Below, in pieces: positions 43,147 to 52,534 of a DNA stretch of 64,000 nt (position 1 is its first letter; every line of letters starts with the position of its first letter). The stretch is taken from NCBI RefSeq assembly GCF_024793945.1, contig NZ_JANUSD010000003.1, forward strand, positions 310,001-374,000, given 5' to 3'. A program made the translations under genes and the position numbers. Origin of the DNA: Emticicia fluvialis. GTDB lineage: Bacteria > Bacteroidota > Bacteroidia > Cytophagales > Spirosomataceae. The notes under the pieces are model-generated. The model searched no databases, was not told the origin of the DNA, and saw nothing but the letters and a program-made list of their open reading frames with translations.

Positions 43147-44490
43147 TTATAATTTGAGCGCATTTCTGCGACCAGCTTTTTTGGCTTCAATTGTGAGATA
43201 CTTTTTATTGATTTTATGTAGCACCGCATAAACAGAATCCTTGCCGGCACTTAAGCCAGTCAAAACAATTGTGGAGTCGTTCTTTTTTTGAAACGACAGC
43301 ACCAATTGGTCGCCAGGATAATGTCTGTTCCGATTTTTCAGCCTTACTACTGATCGGGTTGAGTCAAAATCATAACTGTAATAGTGCCGCCCCTGAGTGC
43401 CCGCCAATTCATAAATACGGTCTTTGTCATCTGAGTAGATTTCTTCTGTGACCAGATTTTCTAACACAACCGCCTTGTTTGATTGAATACTAACGGTATT
43501 CCACTTTTCAAAAACCACGCTCTGCCAACGTGTAGAGTCAGTTCTGGAGTATGGTATAAGCTGGCCATTCCATCTGAACTCACTTACGTTATAAAGGCCG
43601 CTTGTTTTTTCAATTCCTTTCTTTTCGGGGAAATGGTATCCGCCTTTTTTATACCCTGCATAGGTTTTGGCACCATACAACACCACAAAAAACAATATAA
43701 AGACTGATTTTAAACTCAGCCGGTATGGTTTCCATTTGTTATCAAAAACAGGCTGATAGTGGTTTGGCTGAACAGGCTTTTGAAGCGACAACAGATTAAA
43801 CAGACGTACCGCATCAAAAGCGAACAGATAGAGCGCAAGGCTAACCAGATAAAAAGCATATACATATTCGCCGCCTTCATAAGCAATATTTGAAATGGCA
43901 ATATTGCCCGTAAAAGGCAGAATAATAAAGGTGGCAATTGTAGCAGTTTTACGATTGAGCAAAAGCAAGCCGCTGATAATTTCTACAAGCCCTAAAAACG
44001 ACTGATAGTCTGGTACAACCCCCAAACCAAGAGAGAATAGTTTCCAGGCGGTAAAGTCGCCGTAATTGGTATTGAGATTACTGATAGAAGGAAAGGGGGC
44101 CTGAATAGGGAAAAACTTAAGAAAACCATAGGTTATTACACCCGCTGCCAGCCGGTAGCGCACCAATACTCTTAACCAATAATAGAGTTTGTCGTAATTG
44201 ATTGGTTTAGCATAGGCCTTGCCCCATAGCAATGTACCTGCAGCAGCCACTAGCGCAATAATTATCCAGTTAAGGAAGCTGTCTTTACCGGTAAAAGAAG
44301 GAGAATACCTGGAAAGGTAGAAGATATCGCGGTATTGCACATGCAACCAGTTGATTGAAAAAAGGTGTCTGAAAAACCGGATGTCTAGAGGCAATACCTG
44401 CAAAAAGAAATAAATGGCAAAAAACCTGAAAATGGTTTTTTCCTTGTTACTCCAATTCGTTTGAGAGTTTAGTTCAAGAATGTTAGACAT
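43147..44490 (-). CDS. Large DoxX-like membrane protein, paralog
   Basis: 447 residues from the ATG at 44490; an in-frame start at 44550 adds a basic 20-residue tail without support. It mirrors the neighbouring paralog: W-L-H-V-Q-Y-R-D-I-F-Y, V-R-Y-R-L-A-A-G-V-I-T-Y-G-F-L-K-F, L-G-L-V-E-I-I-S-G-L-L, then the soluble part with L-Y-N-V-S-E-F-R-W-N-G. The paralog has V-I-P-Y-S-P and this one L-I-P-Y-S-R. Here the soluble domain has no basic insert and ends in A-K-K-A-G-R-R-N-A-L-K-L. Tandem duplication followed by divergence is clear. The two may form a heterodimer. Confidence 0.75.
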   Translation of the reverse strand: MSNILELNSQTNWSNKEKTIFRFFAIYFFLQVLPLDIRFFRHLFSINWLHVQYRDIFYLSRYSPSFTGKDSFLNWIIIALVAAAGTLLWGKAYAKPINYDKLYYWLRVLVRYRLAAGVITYGFLKFFPIQAPFPSISNLNTNYGDFTAWKLFSLGLGVVPDYQSFLGLVEIISGLLLLNRKTATIATFIILPFTGNIAISNIAYEGGEYVYAFYLVSLALYLFAFDAVRLFNLLSLQKPVQPNHYQPVFDNKWKPYRLSLKSVFILFFVVLYGAKTYAGYKKGGYHFPEKKGIEKTSGLYNVSEFRWNGQLIPYSRTDSTRWQSVVFEKWNTVSIQSNKAVVLENLVTEEIYSDDKDRIYELAGTQGRHYYSYDFDSTRSVVRLKNRNRHYPGDQLVLSFQKKNDSTIVLTGLSAGKDSVYAVLHKINKKYLTIEAKKAGRRNALKL

Positions 44491-44580
44491 AGAATATTTT
44501 GTTTTGGTAAGTGTCTTAAAAACCAAAGGTGTAATCCGGCTGGTAGCCAATACAGGTTTACAGGCCGGATTAAGTTTAAA

Positions 44581-45918
44581 TCAATAGCCCGGGTTTTGGG
44601 AAAGCGCTTTATCAATCTGGATTTCTCCAACCGGAATGGGCAGCAAGAGCCGGTTTGGGTCGGTTACATTAAAAACCTGCGTTGCATGGCCAGTACGTAC
44701 GATATCAAACCAACGATGTGGCTCCAGGGCAAACTCTACTCTTCTTTCATTTTCAACAGCAAGCAAAAGTGCGTCTTTTGTAGAGGCGGTGCTGGGTTCT
44801 ATCGCTGCGCGGTCGCGTATGGCGTTCAGGTCTGCCAATCCATCTGTTATTTTGCCCAGATTGGCTCTTGCTTCTGAACGAATCAGATACAGCTCGGCAA
44901 TGCGGAAAATATAGCTCGGGTCGGTGGCGGGTGTACGGTAATATAAGTTGCCATACCAGCGATTCTGATTATCTTTTGCTACCAATGCACTGCGGCCACC
45001 GCCAATTTTAGGGTCATTGAGCAAGGTTATCAGGGCATCATTCGGAGCCCATTGGCGAGTGCCTCCGTTGGTTTGAGGTTGCCATTGCCCCCGATGCGTG
45101 TTAGGTTCATTGGCACTGTAGAAAATTTCAAAGACAGATTCCTGCGTACCTCGGGCATCATTGGCAAAAAAAGAACTGTATGGCTTTACTAATTTATAGT
45201 TTGTATCAACAATCAGTTTTGAAGCATATTCTTCTGCTTTAGCCCAATCTTTCAGGTATAAGTGCAGGCGCGCACGCAAGGCCCATACGGTTTTGCGTGT
45301 AGCCCGGTAACGGTCTGTTGTAGAGGGTAGCAGAGGCTCAGCCGTTTCAAGGTCTTTTAGTACCAGCGCATAGGTTTCTGCCTGGCTGCTTCTGGCAATG
45401 CCTCTGTTTTCTGCCGGAGTTGCAGTTGGTTTAGTAATCAAAGGAACACCTCCCCAGGTGCGTGCCAGATCAAAATAAGACAAAGCCCGTATAAAATAAG
45501 CCTCACCAACAATCTGATTTTTAAGCGTCTCTGTCAGAAGCGGGTCTGTTACCGCAGGTACCTTGGCAATTACATTATTGGCGCGATTAATAGTACGGTA
45601 GATGGCTGTCCAGGCTCCTGAGATGGTCGAGTTTTCAGGTTGCACTTTTTTATTGATAAATTCCTGCACCTGCGACTGCGAGCCCGTCCATTGAATATTA
45701 TCACCGGATAAATAGCCTATCGACTGAAAAGTCGTACCATAATAGCTGCCGTTGCTTAAGGCCGAATAAACCCCTCTTAAGGCTGTTTCAGCTGAAGCTT
45801 TGTCAAAAATGGTTTGGGTATCAGAAATAGATTCCAGAGGTTTTACATCCAGAAAATTACTGCAGGATGCACTCAGCGTAAGTATTCCTGCAGATAGAAT
45901 ATATTTTAATGATTTCAT
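44581..45918 (-). CDS. SusD/RagB family nutrient-uptake lipoprotein 1
   Basis: 445 residues. Lipoprotein signal with Cys19 (L-S-A-S-C-S-N-F-L-D). The SusD pattern is present: an N-terminal helical region with A-E-T-A-L-R-G-V-Y-S-A-L, the central Y-F-I-R-A-L-S-Y-F-D-L-A-R-T-W-G-G-V-P and a C-terminal I-A-E-L-Y-L-I-R-S-E-A-R-A-N-L-G. It caps the TonB-dependent SusC porin encoded 25 bp upstream and binds the ligand at the cell surface. The sequence does not show the ligand class; the downstream genes suggest a sulfur-containing one. Confidence 0.93.
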   Translation of the reverse strand: MKSLKYILSAGILTLSASCSNFLDVKPLESISDTQTIFDKASAETALRGVYSALSNGSYYGTTFQSIGYLSGDNIQWTGSQSQVQEFINKKVQPENSTISGAWTAIYRTINRANNVIAKVPAVTDPLLTETLKNQIVGEAYFIRALSYFDLARTWGGVPLITKPTATPAENRGIARSSQAETYALVLKDLETAEPLLPSTTDRYRATRKTVWALRARLHLYLKDWAKAEEYASKLIVDTNYKLVKPYSSFFANDARGTQESVFEIFYSANEPNTHRGQWQPQTNGGTRQWAPNDALITLLNDPKIGGGRSALVAKDNQNRWYGNLYYRTPATDPSYIFRIAELYLIRSEARANLGKITDGLADLNAIRDRAAIEPSTASTKDALLLAVENERRVEFALEPHRWFDIVRTGHATQVFNVTDPNRLLLPIPVGEIQIDKALSQNPGY

Positions 45919-45943
45919 TTCCTTTAATTTTGGTTATCAGTTT

Positions 45944-48900
45944 TTAGAATGTGAGGCTCAAGCCGGCCTGAAAACTACGTGGCTGTGGAGGCGTACCCAA
46001 ATCAATACCCTGTGCGTTCTGGTCACTGCTCGCGCTTGACTCCGGGTCTAAACCTGTGTATTTGGTTAAAAGGAATAGATTGGTGCCGTTCAGATACACT
46101 TTCAGGTTGTCTGCCTTTAGCCTGGCAGCAACTGCTTTAGGGAAATTGTAAGCCAGATTCAGGCTGCGGAGACGTAAGAAGGAGCCATCTTCCAGCCAGC
46201 GGCTTCCGCCGTCACGATAATTGTTTACATTCACGCCGTCTGGTCTGGGCACATCTGTAATATCGCCGGGTTTTTGCCATCTGGCATTGTTACTGGCAAA
46301 AATCACACGGGCTGCATCTCTGGCACCGCCGCCTTCACCAAAAAACTTATTGTGGTTATATACCTTATTGCCATACTGGAAAGCCAGAAAGGCTGATAAC
46401 TCAAAACCTTTATAACTGAAATTATTAGTAAAACCACCAAAGAATTTAGGCCAGATACTGCCTATAATCTGGCGGTCGGCAACGGTAATTTGGCCGTCTT
46501 TATTTACATCTTCATAGACTACGTTGCCTGTCTGAGAATCAACATATAATTGCTTGTAAACCCAGAAAGAATAAAGAGGAGTGCCTTGTTGTTGTAGAAT
46601 TAATTCGCGGCTGCCATAGCGGAGCGGATTCTCAAGCTTTTCTATTTTATTGATATTCTGCGCTATGTTCAGGTTACTTGTCCATCTGAAACCTCCTTTC
46701 TCGTAGTTAATGGTGTTGATATTCAGCTCAAAGCCTTTGTTACTGATTTCGGCAGCATTGCTCCAGTAACTGCCAAAACCGGTAGTGCTTGGCAAAGCCA
46801 GTTGAAGCAGCCCATCGCGTGTGTATTTGGTGTAATAGTTAAGCTCAAAGCCAATTCTGCCATTCAGTATGGAGGCATCCAGGCCTACGTTAAACTGATT
46901 GGTTCGTTCCCATTTCAAATCGGGGTTGGCTAATTGCTGCGGAGCAATGCCGGGGCTACCCTGATAAGATGCTCCGCCTGTCCAGAGTCCCTGAGCAGCA
47001 AAGTTGCCTATACCGTTCTGGTTACCTACAATACCGTAACTGGTGCGGAGTTTCAGGTCTGTCAGGAACGACAGGTCTTTGAGGAAGTCTTCCTGTTTGA
47101 TACGCCAGGCAGCACCTACGGCGGGGAAGTACCCCCATTTGCGGTCATTGCCAAATCTTGAGGAGCCGTCGGCTCTTACACTAAAGTTAATGAGGTATTT
47201 ACCATTAAAGGCATAATCTGCTTTGGCAAAGAAAGAGGCCAGCGTGCTTTTACTCCAGCTTTGTGAACTGGTAGTTGTAGCTGCCGAAGAAATGATTTTA
47301 AATGAATTATTGGCAAATCCACGGCCTTCGGCATAGGTTCTGGTGAGTACATCGCTTTGGAGAGTATTACCGACAACGACACCCAATGAATGTTTTTTAC
47401 CTATTTTATGGCGATACGTAAGTGTCTGTTCATTTAATAATGACGTGAACTGACTTATTGAAGAAGTGGCAAGGCCACCCTGAGCGCCCAGAAGAAGAAA
47501 AGTATTCCAATACTCAGACTCGTTGTAATTATTATAATCTACGCCCCAACTGGAACGAAGCTTCAGATTTGGCAGTAGCTCGGCTTCTGCATATAAGTTG
47601 CCTATGTATCTGAGGCTGGTTGAGTGTACATCATAGTTTTGCAGCAGTAGTGTAAGGTTGTCAAACCCTGCCCTGCCAACCAGAACGCCGTTTTCGGTTG
47701 GAGAAAGATATGTTGGTGTATGCAAAGCTGCCTGCAGCAAACCCCCTTGCGGGCCATCACCCGCCCGCGCCTGATTACGATAGGTACGGCTGAATGAATT
47801 GCTTACGCCTATCTGAACTCTGTCGTTTATCTTCTGATCGAGATTTACTTTAAAGCTTGCCCTGTTAAAAGTAATTGGCCTTAAGATAGACTCCTGAGCA
47901 GTGTACCCACCGCCTATATAGTACTTTGTTGATTTTGTGCCACCAACCAACGAGATATCATAGTTCTGCAAAGTTGCGGTGCGAAAAGCTTCGCTCAAGC
48001 GGTCGTAGGTTTGCTGTTCTTCCGGAAGGCCCCGCCCGCCTTCTGAAACCGGTCTGAATGGCCGATTGGCAAAAGTTCTGTTTAATGACGGCGTGTCTTT
48101 CCCTGTGTTTATCCACCATTCGTTTACAAGCTGGGCGTGTTCAGGCCCTGTAGTTAGCTCCCAGAGTTTAATTGCTTTGGCCTGCCCGTAGCTTACGTTG
48201 AAATTAACCTTGGGGGCCTGTTCAAAATTCCCTCTTTTGGTGGTAATCAAAATAACCCCGTTGGCTCCTCTTGACCCATACAATGCCGTAGCTTCGGCAT
48301 CTTTTAAAACTTCAATACTCTGTATATCGACCGGATTAAGGTCTGCAATGGGCGAAGTAGATTTGCCACCGGTGCTGATGGTCTGTAAACTATTGCTGTT
48401 AACAAAAACGCCGTCAATCACATACAGAGGGTCGTTATCGGCATTAATTGAGGTGGCGCCGCGTACCCTTACGTTTACTGTTTCGCCGGGTACGCCGGTA
48501 GGTGAAGAAATCTGCACACCAGACACCTTTCCCTGAAGCTGGGCATCAATGCTGCCGACAGGTATCGCATTGACTTCGGCGGGGTCTACTTTGGTAATTG
48601 AGCCAATCAGGTTTTTGCGTTCCTGAGTACCATAACCAACCACAACAATTTCGTTCAATTGTTGTGCATTGGTCTTCAACGGCACAATAATGGTGCTTGT
48701 TGAAGCCAAAATTTCTAGTGTCTCATACCCAATAAAATTTACAACAAGTGTATAAGGGAATTTCTGGCCGGTTTTGAAGTAAAATTTGCCATCAACATCA
48801 GTAATGACTCCATGGGTGGTTCCCTTAATTTGCACAGATGCCCCAATGAGTGGTTCTTTGGTTTTTTCGTCAATTACCCTGCCGGAAAGCGTAGAATTAA

Positions 48901-48985
48901 TGGTTGCATCTGATTGCTGGGCCAAAGCTACCGAAGGAATCAGCAGAATAGCCAGCAAAAACTGTACAAGTACGTTTTTTTTCAT
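45944..48985 (-). CDS. SusC/RagA TonB-linked outer membrane transporter 1
   Basis: 1013 residues. Signal peptide to about 22 (A-L-A-Q), a carboxypeptidase-regulatory-like domain (L-S-G-R-V-I-D, G-A-S-V-Q-I-K-G-T), the SusC TonB box region V-V-V-G-Y-G-T-Q near 105-120, the plug with V-R-V-R-G-A-T-S-I-N and Y-V-I-D-G-V-F-V, then a 22-strand barrel ending in an aromatic residue (G-L-S-L-T-F). It forms the outer-membrane gate with SusD 1. It heads a six-gene minus-strand run down to the sulfite-dehydrogenase-like gene. Its start lies behind an unusual hairpin leader. Confidence 0.95.
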   Translation of the reverse strand: MKKNVLVQFLLAILLIPSVALAQQSDATINSTLSGRVIDEKTKEPLIGASVQIKGTTHGVITDVDGKFYFKTGQKFPYTLVVNFIGYETLEILASTSTIIVPLKTNAQQLNEIVVVGYGTQERKNLIGSITKVDPAEVNAIPVGSIDAQLQGKVSGVQISSPTGVPGETVNVRVRGATSINADNDPLYVIDGVFVNSNSLQTISTGGKSTSPIADLNPVDIQSIEVLKDAEATALYGSRGANGVILITTKRGNFEQAPKVNFNVSYGQAKAIKLWELTTGPEHAQLVNEWWINTGKDTPSLNRTFANRPFRPVSEGGRGLPEEQQTYDRLSEAFRTATLQNYDISLVGGTKSTKYYIGGGYTAQESILRPITFNRASFKVNLDQKINDRVQIGVSNSFSRTYRNQARAGDGPQGGLLQAALHTPTYLSPTENGVLVGRAGFDNLTLLLQNYDVHSTSLRYIGNLYAEAELLPNLKLRSSWGVDYNNYNESEYWNTFLLLGAQGGLATSSISQFTSLLNEQTLTYRHKIGKKHSLGVVVGNTLQSDVLTRTYAEGRGFANNSFKIISSAATTTSSQSWSKSTLASFFAKADYAFNGKYLINFSVRADGSSRFGNDRKWGYFPAVGAAWRIKQEDFLKDLSFLTDLKLRTSYGIVGNQNGIGNFAAQGLWTGGASYQGSPGIAPQQLANPDLKWERTNQFNVGLDASILNGRIGFELNYYTKYTRDGLLQLALPSTTGFGSYWSNAAEISNKGFELNINTINYEKGGFRWTSNLNIAQNINKIEKLENPLRYGSRELILQQQGTPLYSFWVYKQLYVDSQTGNVVYEDVNKDGQITVADRQIIGSIWPKFFGGFTNNFSYKGFELSAFLAFQYGNKVYNHNKFFGEGGGARDAARVIFASNNARWQKPGDITDVPRPDGVNVNNYRDGGSRWLEDGSFLRLRSLNLAYNFPKAVAARLKADNLKVYLNGTNLFLLTKYTGLDPESSASSDQNAQGIDLGTPPQPRSFQAGLSLTF

Positions 48986-49104
48986 TTACTTTGTAATGGT
49001 TAAATTAAACAATTAGGTACCTGGCCGATTGCATCGCAATCGCCACAATCATGTCGCAATGAGCCTTTGTTTCGACCAGCCACTCTTGTTCCCGCAAGAG
49101 TGGC
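48986..49104 (-). promoter_or_regulatory. Structured 5' leader of SusC 1 (copy 1)
   Basis: Minus-strand order from 49104: hairpin 1, GCCACTCTTG (49088-49079 on the complementary strand) pairing with CAAGAGTGGC over 10 bp with a 6-base loop; then the conserved box AAAGGCTCATTGCGA (49068-49054); hairpin 2, CGATTGC/GCAATCG (7 bp, 3-base loop, 49042-49026); the palindrome AGGTACCT (49022-49015); and TTTAACCATTACAAAGTAAATG into the SusC start. The same parts, in the same order and with similar spacing, occur at 54442-54559. Stem sequences of hairpin 2 differ completely between copies while the fold is kept. Confidence 0.7.
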
Positions 49105-49109
49105 ATTTT

Positions 49110-49571
49110 TAGGCTTTTTCTTGTCTTTTGCCTTTCAGCATATCATCAATCAATACTTTACTTTTCCTGCCTTGAGTTACTACTTTTGTAAAAAAAAAGA
49201 AGGATTTATTTATTGAAATAGATACAACTTTAAGCAACAGAAACAAAACTAATATTATTATATATAATCTACCAAATAAGTAGACTATTATTTTTTACCA
49301 TATTTGTTTTATTCTACTTTATCTACACATACTACAAAAACAAATGGTCGTTAATTAGCAGAAGCCTGTTGGTTATATACTGTTATTGATTTATAGTGAT
49401 GGCACGACCCCGAATGGCCAGAATACGGATACGCCTATCTTCAATGAAAATACAATTAAATATAAGGCTAAAAAAGACAGGCTAAATGGCGTAAGAAAGG
49501 AAGCTACAACCCTTTGGTTATGGATTTTCAACTCGTTTATACGCAAAAGCGGTGAAGAAAGAAACAGCGAA
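49110..49571. other. Intergenic region upstream of the SusC 1 leader
   Basis: About 460 bp that also contains the promoter listed separately. No gene is supported. A frame at 49391-49615 on the minus strand overlaps the repeat lipoprotein in another register and is a chance frame. Confidence 0.5.
49244..49276 (-). promoter_or_regulatory. Promoter of SusC 1
   Basis: On the minus strand, TTTG (49276-49273) and TAGTTTTG (49251-49244) are 21 bp apart, a full match to the -33/-7 elements of Bacteroidota. Start of transcription would be near 49237, giving a leader of about 250 bases that contains both hairpins. The TAGTTTTG box is an exact TAnnTTTG match. Confidence 0.7.
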
Positions 49572-50927
49572 TTAATTGGGGTTGGCCTCCTTAAAAAATG
49601 TTTTTTCGTTGCCATAGGTAGTTATTCCATTTGCAACAACAAAAGCACGATAGATATATAAAGTACCTGCATTCAGGTTTGTGGCGTCAATAGAAAATGT
49701 GGCCGGAAAAGCCGTTGGACTACCTTGAATGGAAGCTCCTGAAATACAAGTAATAGGTAAGGTATTTGAAAAGTCGTTGATATAAAACCAACAAACACCG
49801 TATTCAGTAATTGCAAAATTACCTCTGGTGTTAATAGTACCATATAATTTTTGGGATGTGGCCGAAATATACGTGGCATTTCCGGTCGTTAAAGTAGGAA
49901 AACCCTCTGTTTCCAGTTTATAAGTTTTTATGTCTCCATAGCTTACAACCCCATTAGATATAACATAAGCCCTGTAAAAAATCTCTGTATTGCTATTTAA
50001 ACTATAAATGTTTACCGAAAATGGCTTTGGGAAAACCGTTATGCTATCGGGTATTTTTGCTTTAGAATGTTCAGTTGTTGGTGTTGAAAATCTTTGCGAC
50101 CAACAAATGCCATATTCGGTGATGTCAGCAGAATTTCCGCCCGATTCAACTACTCCGTTAATTTTAACAGAAGTGGTAGAAGTTGTGGTGGCATCCAGGG
50201 TTTTTATAGTTGGCTGCGTTATGGCTAAAGTATTGAATTTCAGGGCGTCACCATAGGTAGTTACGCCATTGGAAACAACAAATGCGCGAAAATAATAAGC
50301 TGTATTTGGTGTCAAATTAGTTGCATCTACGGTATAAATCGTAGGAAAAACACTAATATTTGTTTTACCTGATTTCGAATCGGCTGTTGTTGGCAGGTTA
50401 TTGGTCGACGACCAGCAAATCCCGTACTCGCTTACATCAAAAGAGCCTTTTGTTTCTACAATTCCTCTTAATTTTGCACTAGTTGTAAAAACCAGAATAA
50501 CGGCATCAGTTTTTATAGCAGGTTGAATAACATCAGCAGTTTTGAAGGTCATGACAGGTCCAAAAATTGTTCCGGAAGCAATTACAGAATAAGACCTTGC
50601 AAAATAATTAGTGCTTGGTTTTAGGCCTTTCACAACATCTGAAAATTTTATGGGCGCAACATTCGGGTCTGATACCGCTCCATGAGCTATTCTTGAATCT
50701 GCCAAAGTAGGGGTTGCGTTGGTTTCAGAATAAACAAAACCATAATCAGAAATAGATTGATTGCCAGCATTGCTAATTGCGCATGAAAGCAGCACCGAAG
50801 AAAAGGTTGTTTCAGAAACCGTAATGGTGTCTAAAGTTGGAGGGACAGGCACAATTTCTTTGGTTTTGCAAGAGCTAATTACAGTCAGGCTTAAGACAGT
50901 AACTAATATTGGGAAAGTCTTTTTCAT
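49572..50927 (-). CDS. Lipoprotein with four fibronectin-like repeats
   Basis: 451 residues. Lipoprotein signal with Cys20 (V-I-S-S-C-K-T-K). Four units of about 95-100 residues follow (near 35-130, 135-230, 235-330, 335-445), each with a Y-G-x-C-W or Y-G-F-V-Y strand, a loop with T-P-T, an L-x-x-x-T-x-Y-x-R-A strand and a terminal Y-G-D/E element. The pattern matches fibronectin type III-like repeats found in many Bacteroidota surface lipoproteins. It probably sits on the cell surface. No neighbour points to a specific partner. Confidence 0.75.
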   Translation of the reverse strand: MKKTFPILVTVLSLTVISSCKTKEIVPVPPTLDTITVSETTFSSVLLSCAISNAGNQSISDYGFVYSETNATPTLADSRIAHGAVSDPNVAPIKFSDVVKGLKPSTNYFARSYSVIASGTIFGPVMTFKTADVIQPAIKTDAVILVFTTSAKLRGIVETKGSFDVSEYGICWSSTNNLPTTADSKSGKTNISVFPTIYTVDATNLTPNTAYYFRAFVVSNGVTTYGDALKFNTLAITQPTIKTLDATTTSTTSVKINGVVESGGNSADITEYGICWSQRFSTPTTEHSKAKIPDSITVFPKPFSVNIYSLNSNTEIFYRAYVISNGVVSYGDIKTYKLETEGFPTLTTGNATYISATSQKLYGTINTRGNFAITEYGVCWFYINDFSNTLPITCISGASIQGSPTAFPATFSIDATNLNAGTLYIYRAFVVANGITTYGNEKTFFKEANPN

Positions 50928-51328
50928 GAGTACCGAATAATATTGGTTAAATACAAGTGAGTGGCGTATGCCTAAACAATTACAGAATCAGGTATGATTT
51001 TGGGAGTTCACCGGTATAATATTATTTTACGTTACGCAGCAGCAAGCCGTAGTTTTGGATTATTTGGTATGTACCATCTCACCCTTCGATGCCCCCTTTC
51101 ATTAGTACTTCTTTTTTCTGCCTGATTTTATACATATTAACTTTTCAGTGGTAAGCCTTGCCAAAAAAATAGCAGAAAAAACGCATTGCTGCCATATTAA
51201 ACCTTGCATTGTATTCTTCCAGCCCGGCCTAACATCCAACCGTAGAAGTATCATGCAATTGATTATTTCCGATGAACCAGCTAAAAGCTATTTCAATTTT
51301 ATGCTGGAATTACTCGTGTCTGAATGCC
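50928..51328. other. Intergenic region
   Basis: About 400 bp with no supported gene between two minus-strand genes. A 69-codon frame on the plus strand (51148-51357) shows no family pattern. It should hold the promoter of the repeat lipoprotein; no clear consensus found. Confidence 0.4.
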
Positions 51329-51781
51329 TCATAAAACTCCATACTTTACAACGATAGCCAACTGACCTGCATGATAGGATGTATGTGAGATAATGCGACC
51401 CAATGCCTCAATTTTTGTTTTTGTTCCGAACTCTTTGGTGGTGATGAGTTCATCCCAATCTGAATCCTGCTGTGCTAAGATGGCCTCTTCTAACATCTGA
51501 CATGCATATTGCTGGTATTGCAGCAATTCTGCTAAATCTGTCCATTCGCCGGTATCTTTCTGGTCAATGACTGTCTTTGCAATAACCTTTACTTCGCTGT
51601 ATTTAAATACATTTTTAGCGAAGAGTAGTTCAACGTCTGCAATATGGCGAATCAGAAAGCCAGCAGAATTGGGTGAATCCCCTAGTTTTTTCAGAAGGTC
51701 TGTTCCGGTTATTTGTTTGAATTGATTCGAAAGCCTGGTTCGGGCTTCAAGCCATTGCGTGTACAATTGTTGCGTCAACAT
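51329..51781 (-). CDS. DinB superfamily protein
   Basis: 150 residues in the four-helix DinB layout. The expected metal-binding His are in F-L-I-R-H-I-A-D-V-E near 42-51 and H-T-S-Y-H-A-G-Q near 132-139 (H-x-x-x-H). It differs from the DinB-like gene at 3145, which is not a close relative by eye. Members bind a divalent metal and act on small thiols or have unknown roles. It stands alone. Confidence 0.85.
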   Translation of the reverse strand: MLTQQLYTQWLEARTRLSNQFKQITGTDLLKKLGDSPNSAGFLIRHIADVELLFAKNVFKYSEVKVIAKTVIDQKDTGEWTDLAELLQYQQYACQMLEEAILAQQDSDWDELITTKEFGTKTKIEALGRIISHTSYHAGQLAIVVKYGVL

Positions 51782-51990
51782 TTCAGTAGCCAGTTAAATT
51801 ACGGTACAATAGTAACTTATCGTAAGCTCTAAAACTATGATGGTTAGCATAATTGGTGTGTTTCGGGCAAAAAAACTCACAGTTTGGGAATGCTGCAAAT
51901 CGCGGCAGGTAGCCCGCAATAATCGCATACGGTCGCGCAGATTAATTTTTCAATTCTCCACAGCAATTTCCATTAACCCTCCTTCAGGAA
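51782..51990. other. Intergenic region, possible HipA tail
   Basis: About 210 bp. On the minus strand, after the HipB-like remnant, the frame reading M-N-R-A-C-V-Y with a later F-L-K-E-G might be a fragment of HipA, which normally follows HipB. The similarity is short and weak. Confidence 0.25.
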
Positions 51991-52234
51991 TCAAACCAAC
52001 AAAAAAAGGAAACAATACACACAGGCTCTATTCATCCCCCACCTCCTTTCTGATAACCCCTGAGTATCACTGCCGAGCATATCCAGTGCCCGACTCAGCT
52101 TGTCGAGCCTGAGGGTAGTTTTCCTTTCTTCCAACTTGCGCAATAAATGCAGACCAGCCCCTGCTTTCTGAGCCAGTTCTTCCTGCGTTAATTTTGCGTT
52201 TTTGCTTCACAAATACATTGATTGAATTCATCAT
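51991..52234 (-). pseudogene. Frameshifted HipB-like HTH regulator remnant
   Basis: ATG 52234 (second ATG at 52231) starts M-N-S-I-N-V-F-V-K-Q-K-R-K. After a shift of one base near 52191-52200 the next frame continues K-L-T-Q-E-E-L-A-Q-K-A-G-A-G-L and L-L-R-K-L-E-E-R-K-T-T-L-R-L-D-K-L, then A-L-D-M-L-G. This is the order of HipB/Y4mF-type antitoxin HTH proteins (K-L-T-Q-E-E-L-A-x-x-A-G-V-G-L-x-F-x-R-E-L-E-x-G-K). The frame ends at TGA 51993-51991. An intact HipA is not present, so this is probably a relic of a HipBA module. Confidence 0.6.
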
Positions 52235-52534
52235 TGTTATGCCTTTTAGGTCTTATGTTTTTTTCTAAGAACAAAAAAAAGCACCCATTTCTGAGCGCTT
52301 TTACGGGCTGAATAGGTCTATAATTCAACCCTTGGTACCCTTATTGGCTTTTTTGAATAGCCATGAATTTATTTAAGTTCAATATACCTAAACTATAATT
52401 CTTTGTCTTGCATTTTATTAGACAAGACAGCCGCATCTCTTCAACTCTCTGAAAACTTTCTTTTGCAATATATACTTCAAAAGCCACCAATAAACTCATA
52501 ATGCAGCTACCCTGTTATTTTCTTATTCGGGTTA
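52235..52534. other. Intergenic region
   Basis: 300 bp between the HipB-like relic and the end of the TPR gene, both on the minus strand. It contains A-runs and no supported gene or repeat. No terminator hairpin with T-tract was found for the TPR transcript. Confidence 0.4.

Noticed and set aside
49391..49615. 74-codon minus-strand frame overlapping the repeat lipoprotein end
   Set aside because: It shares DNA with the lipoprotein C-terminus in another frame and has no recognisable protein features.
51148..51357. 69-codon plus-strand frame in the region before the DinB gene
   Set aside because: It overlaps the end of the DinB gene on the other strand and has no family pattern.
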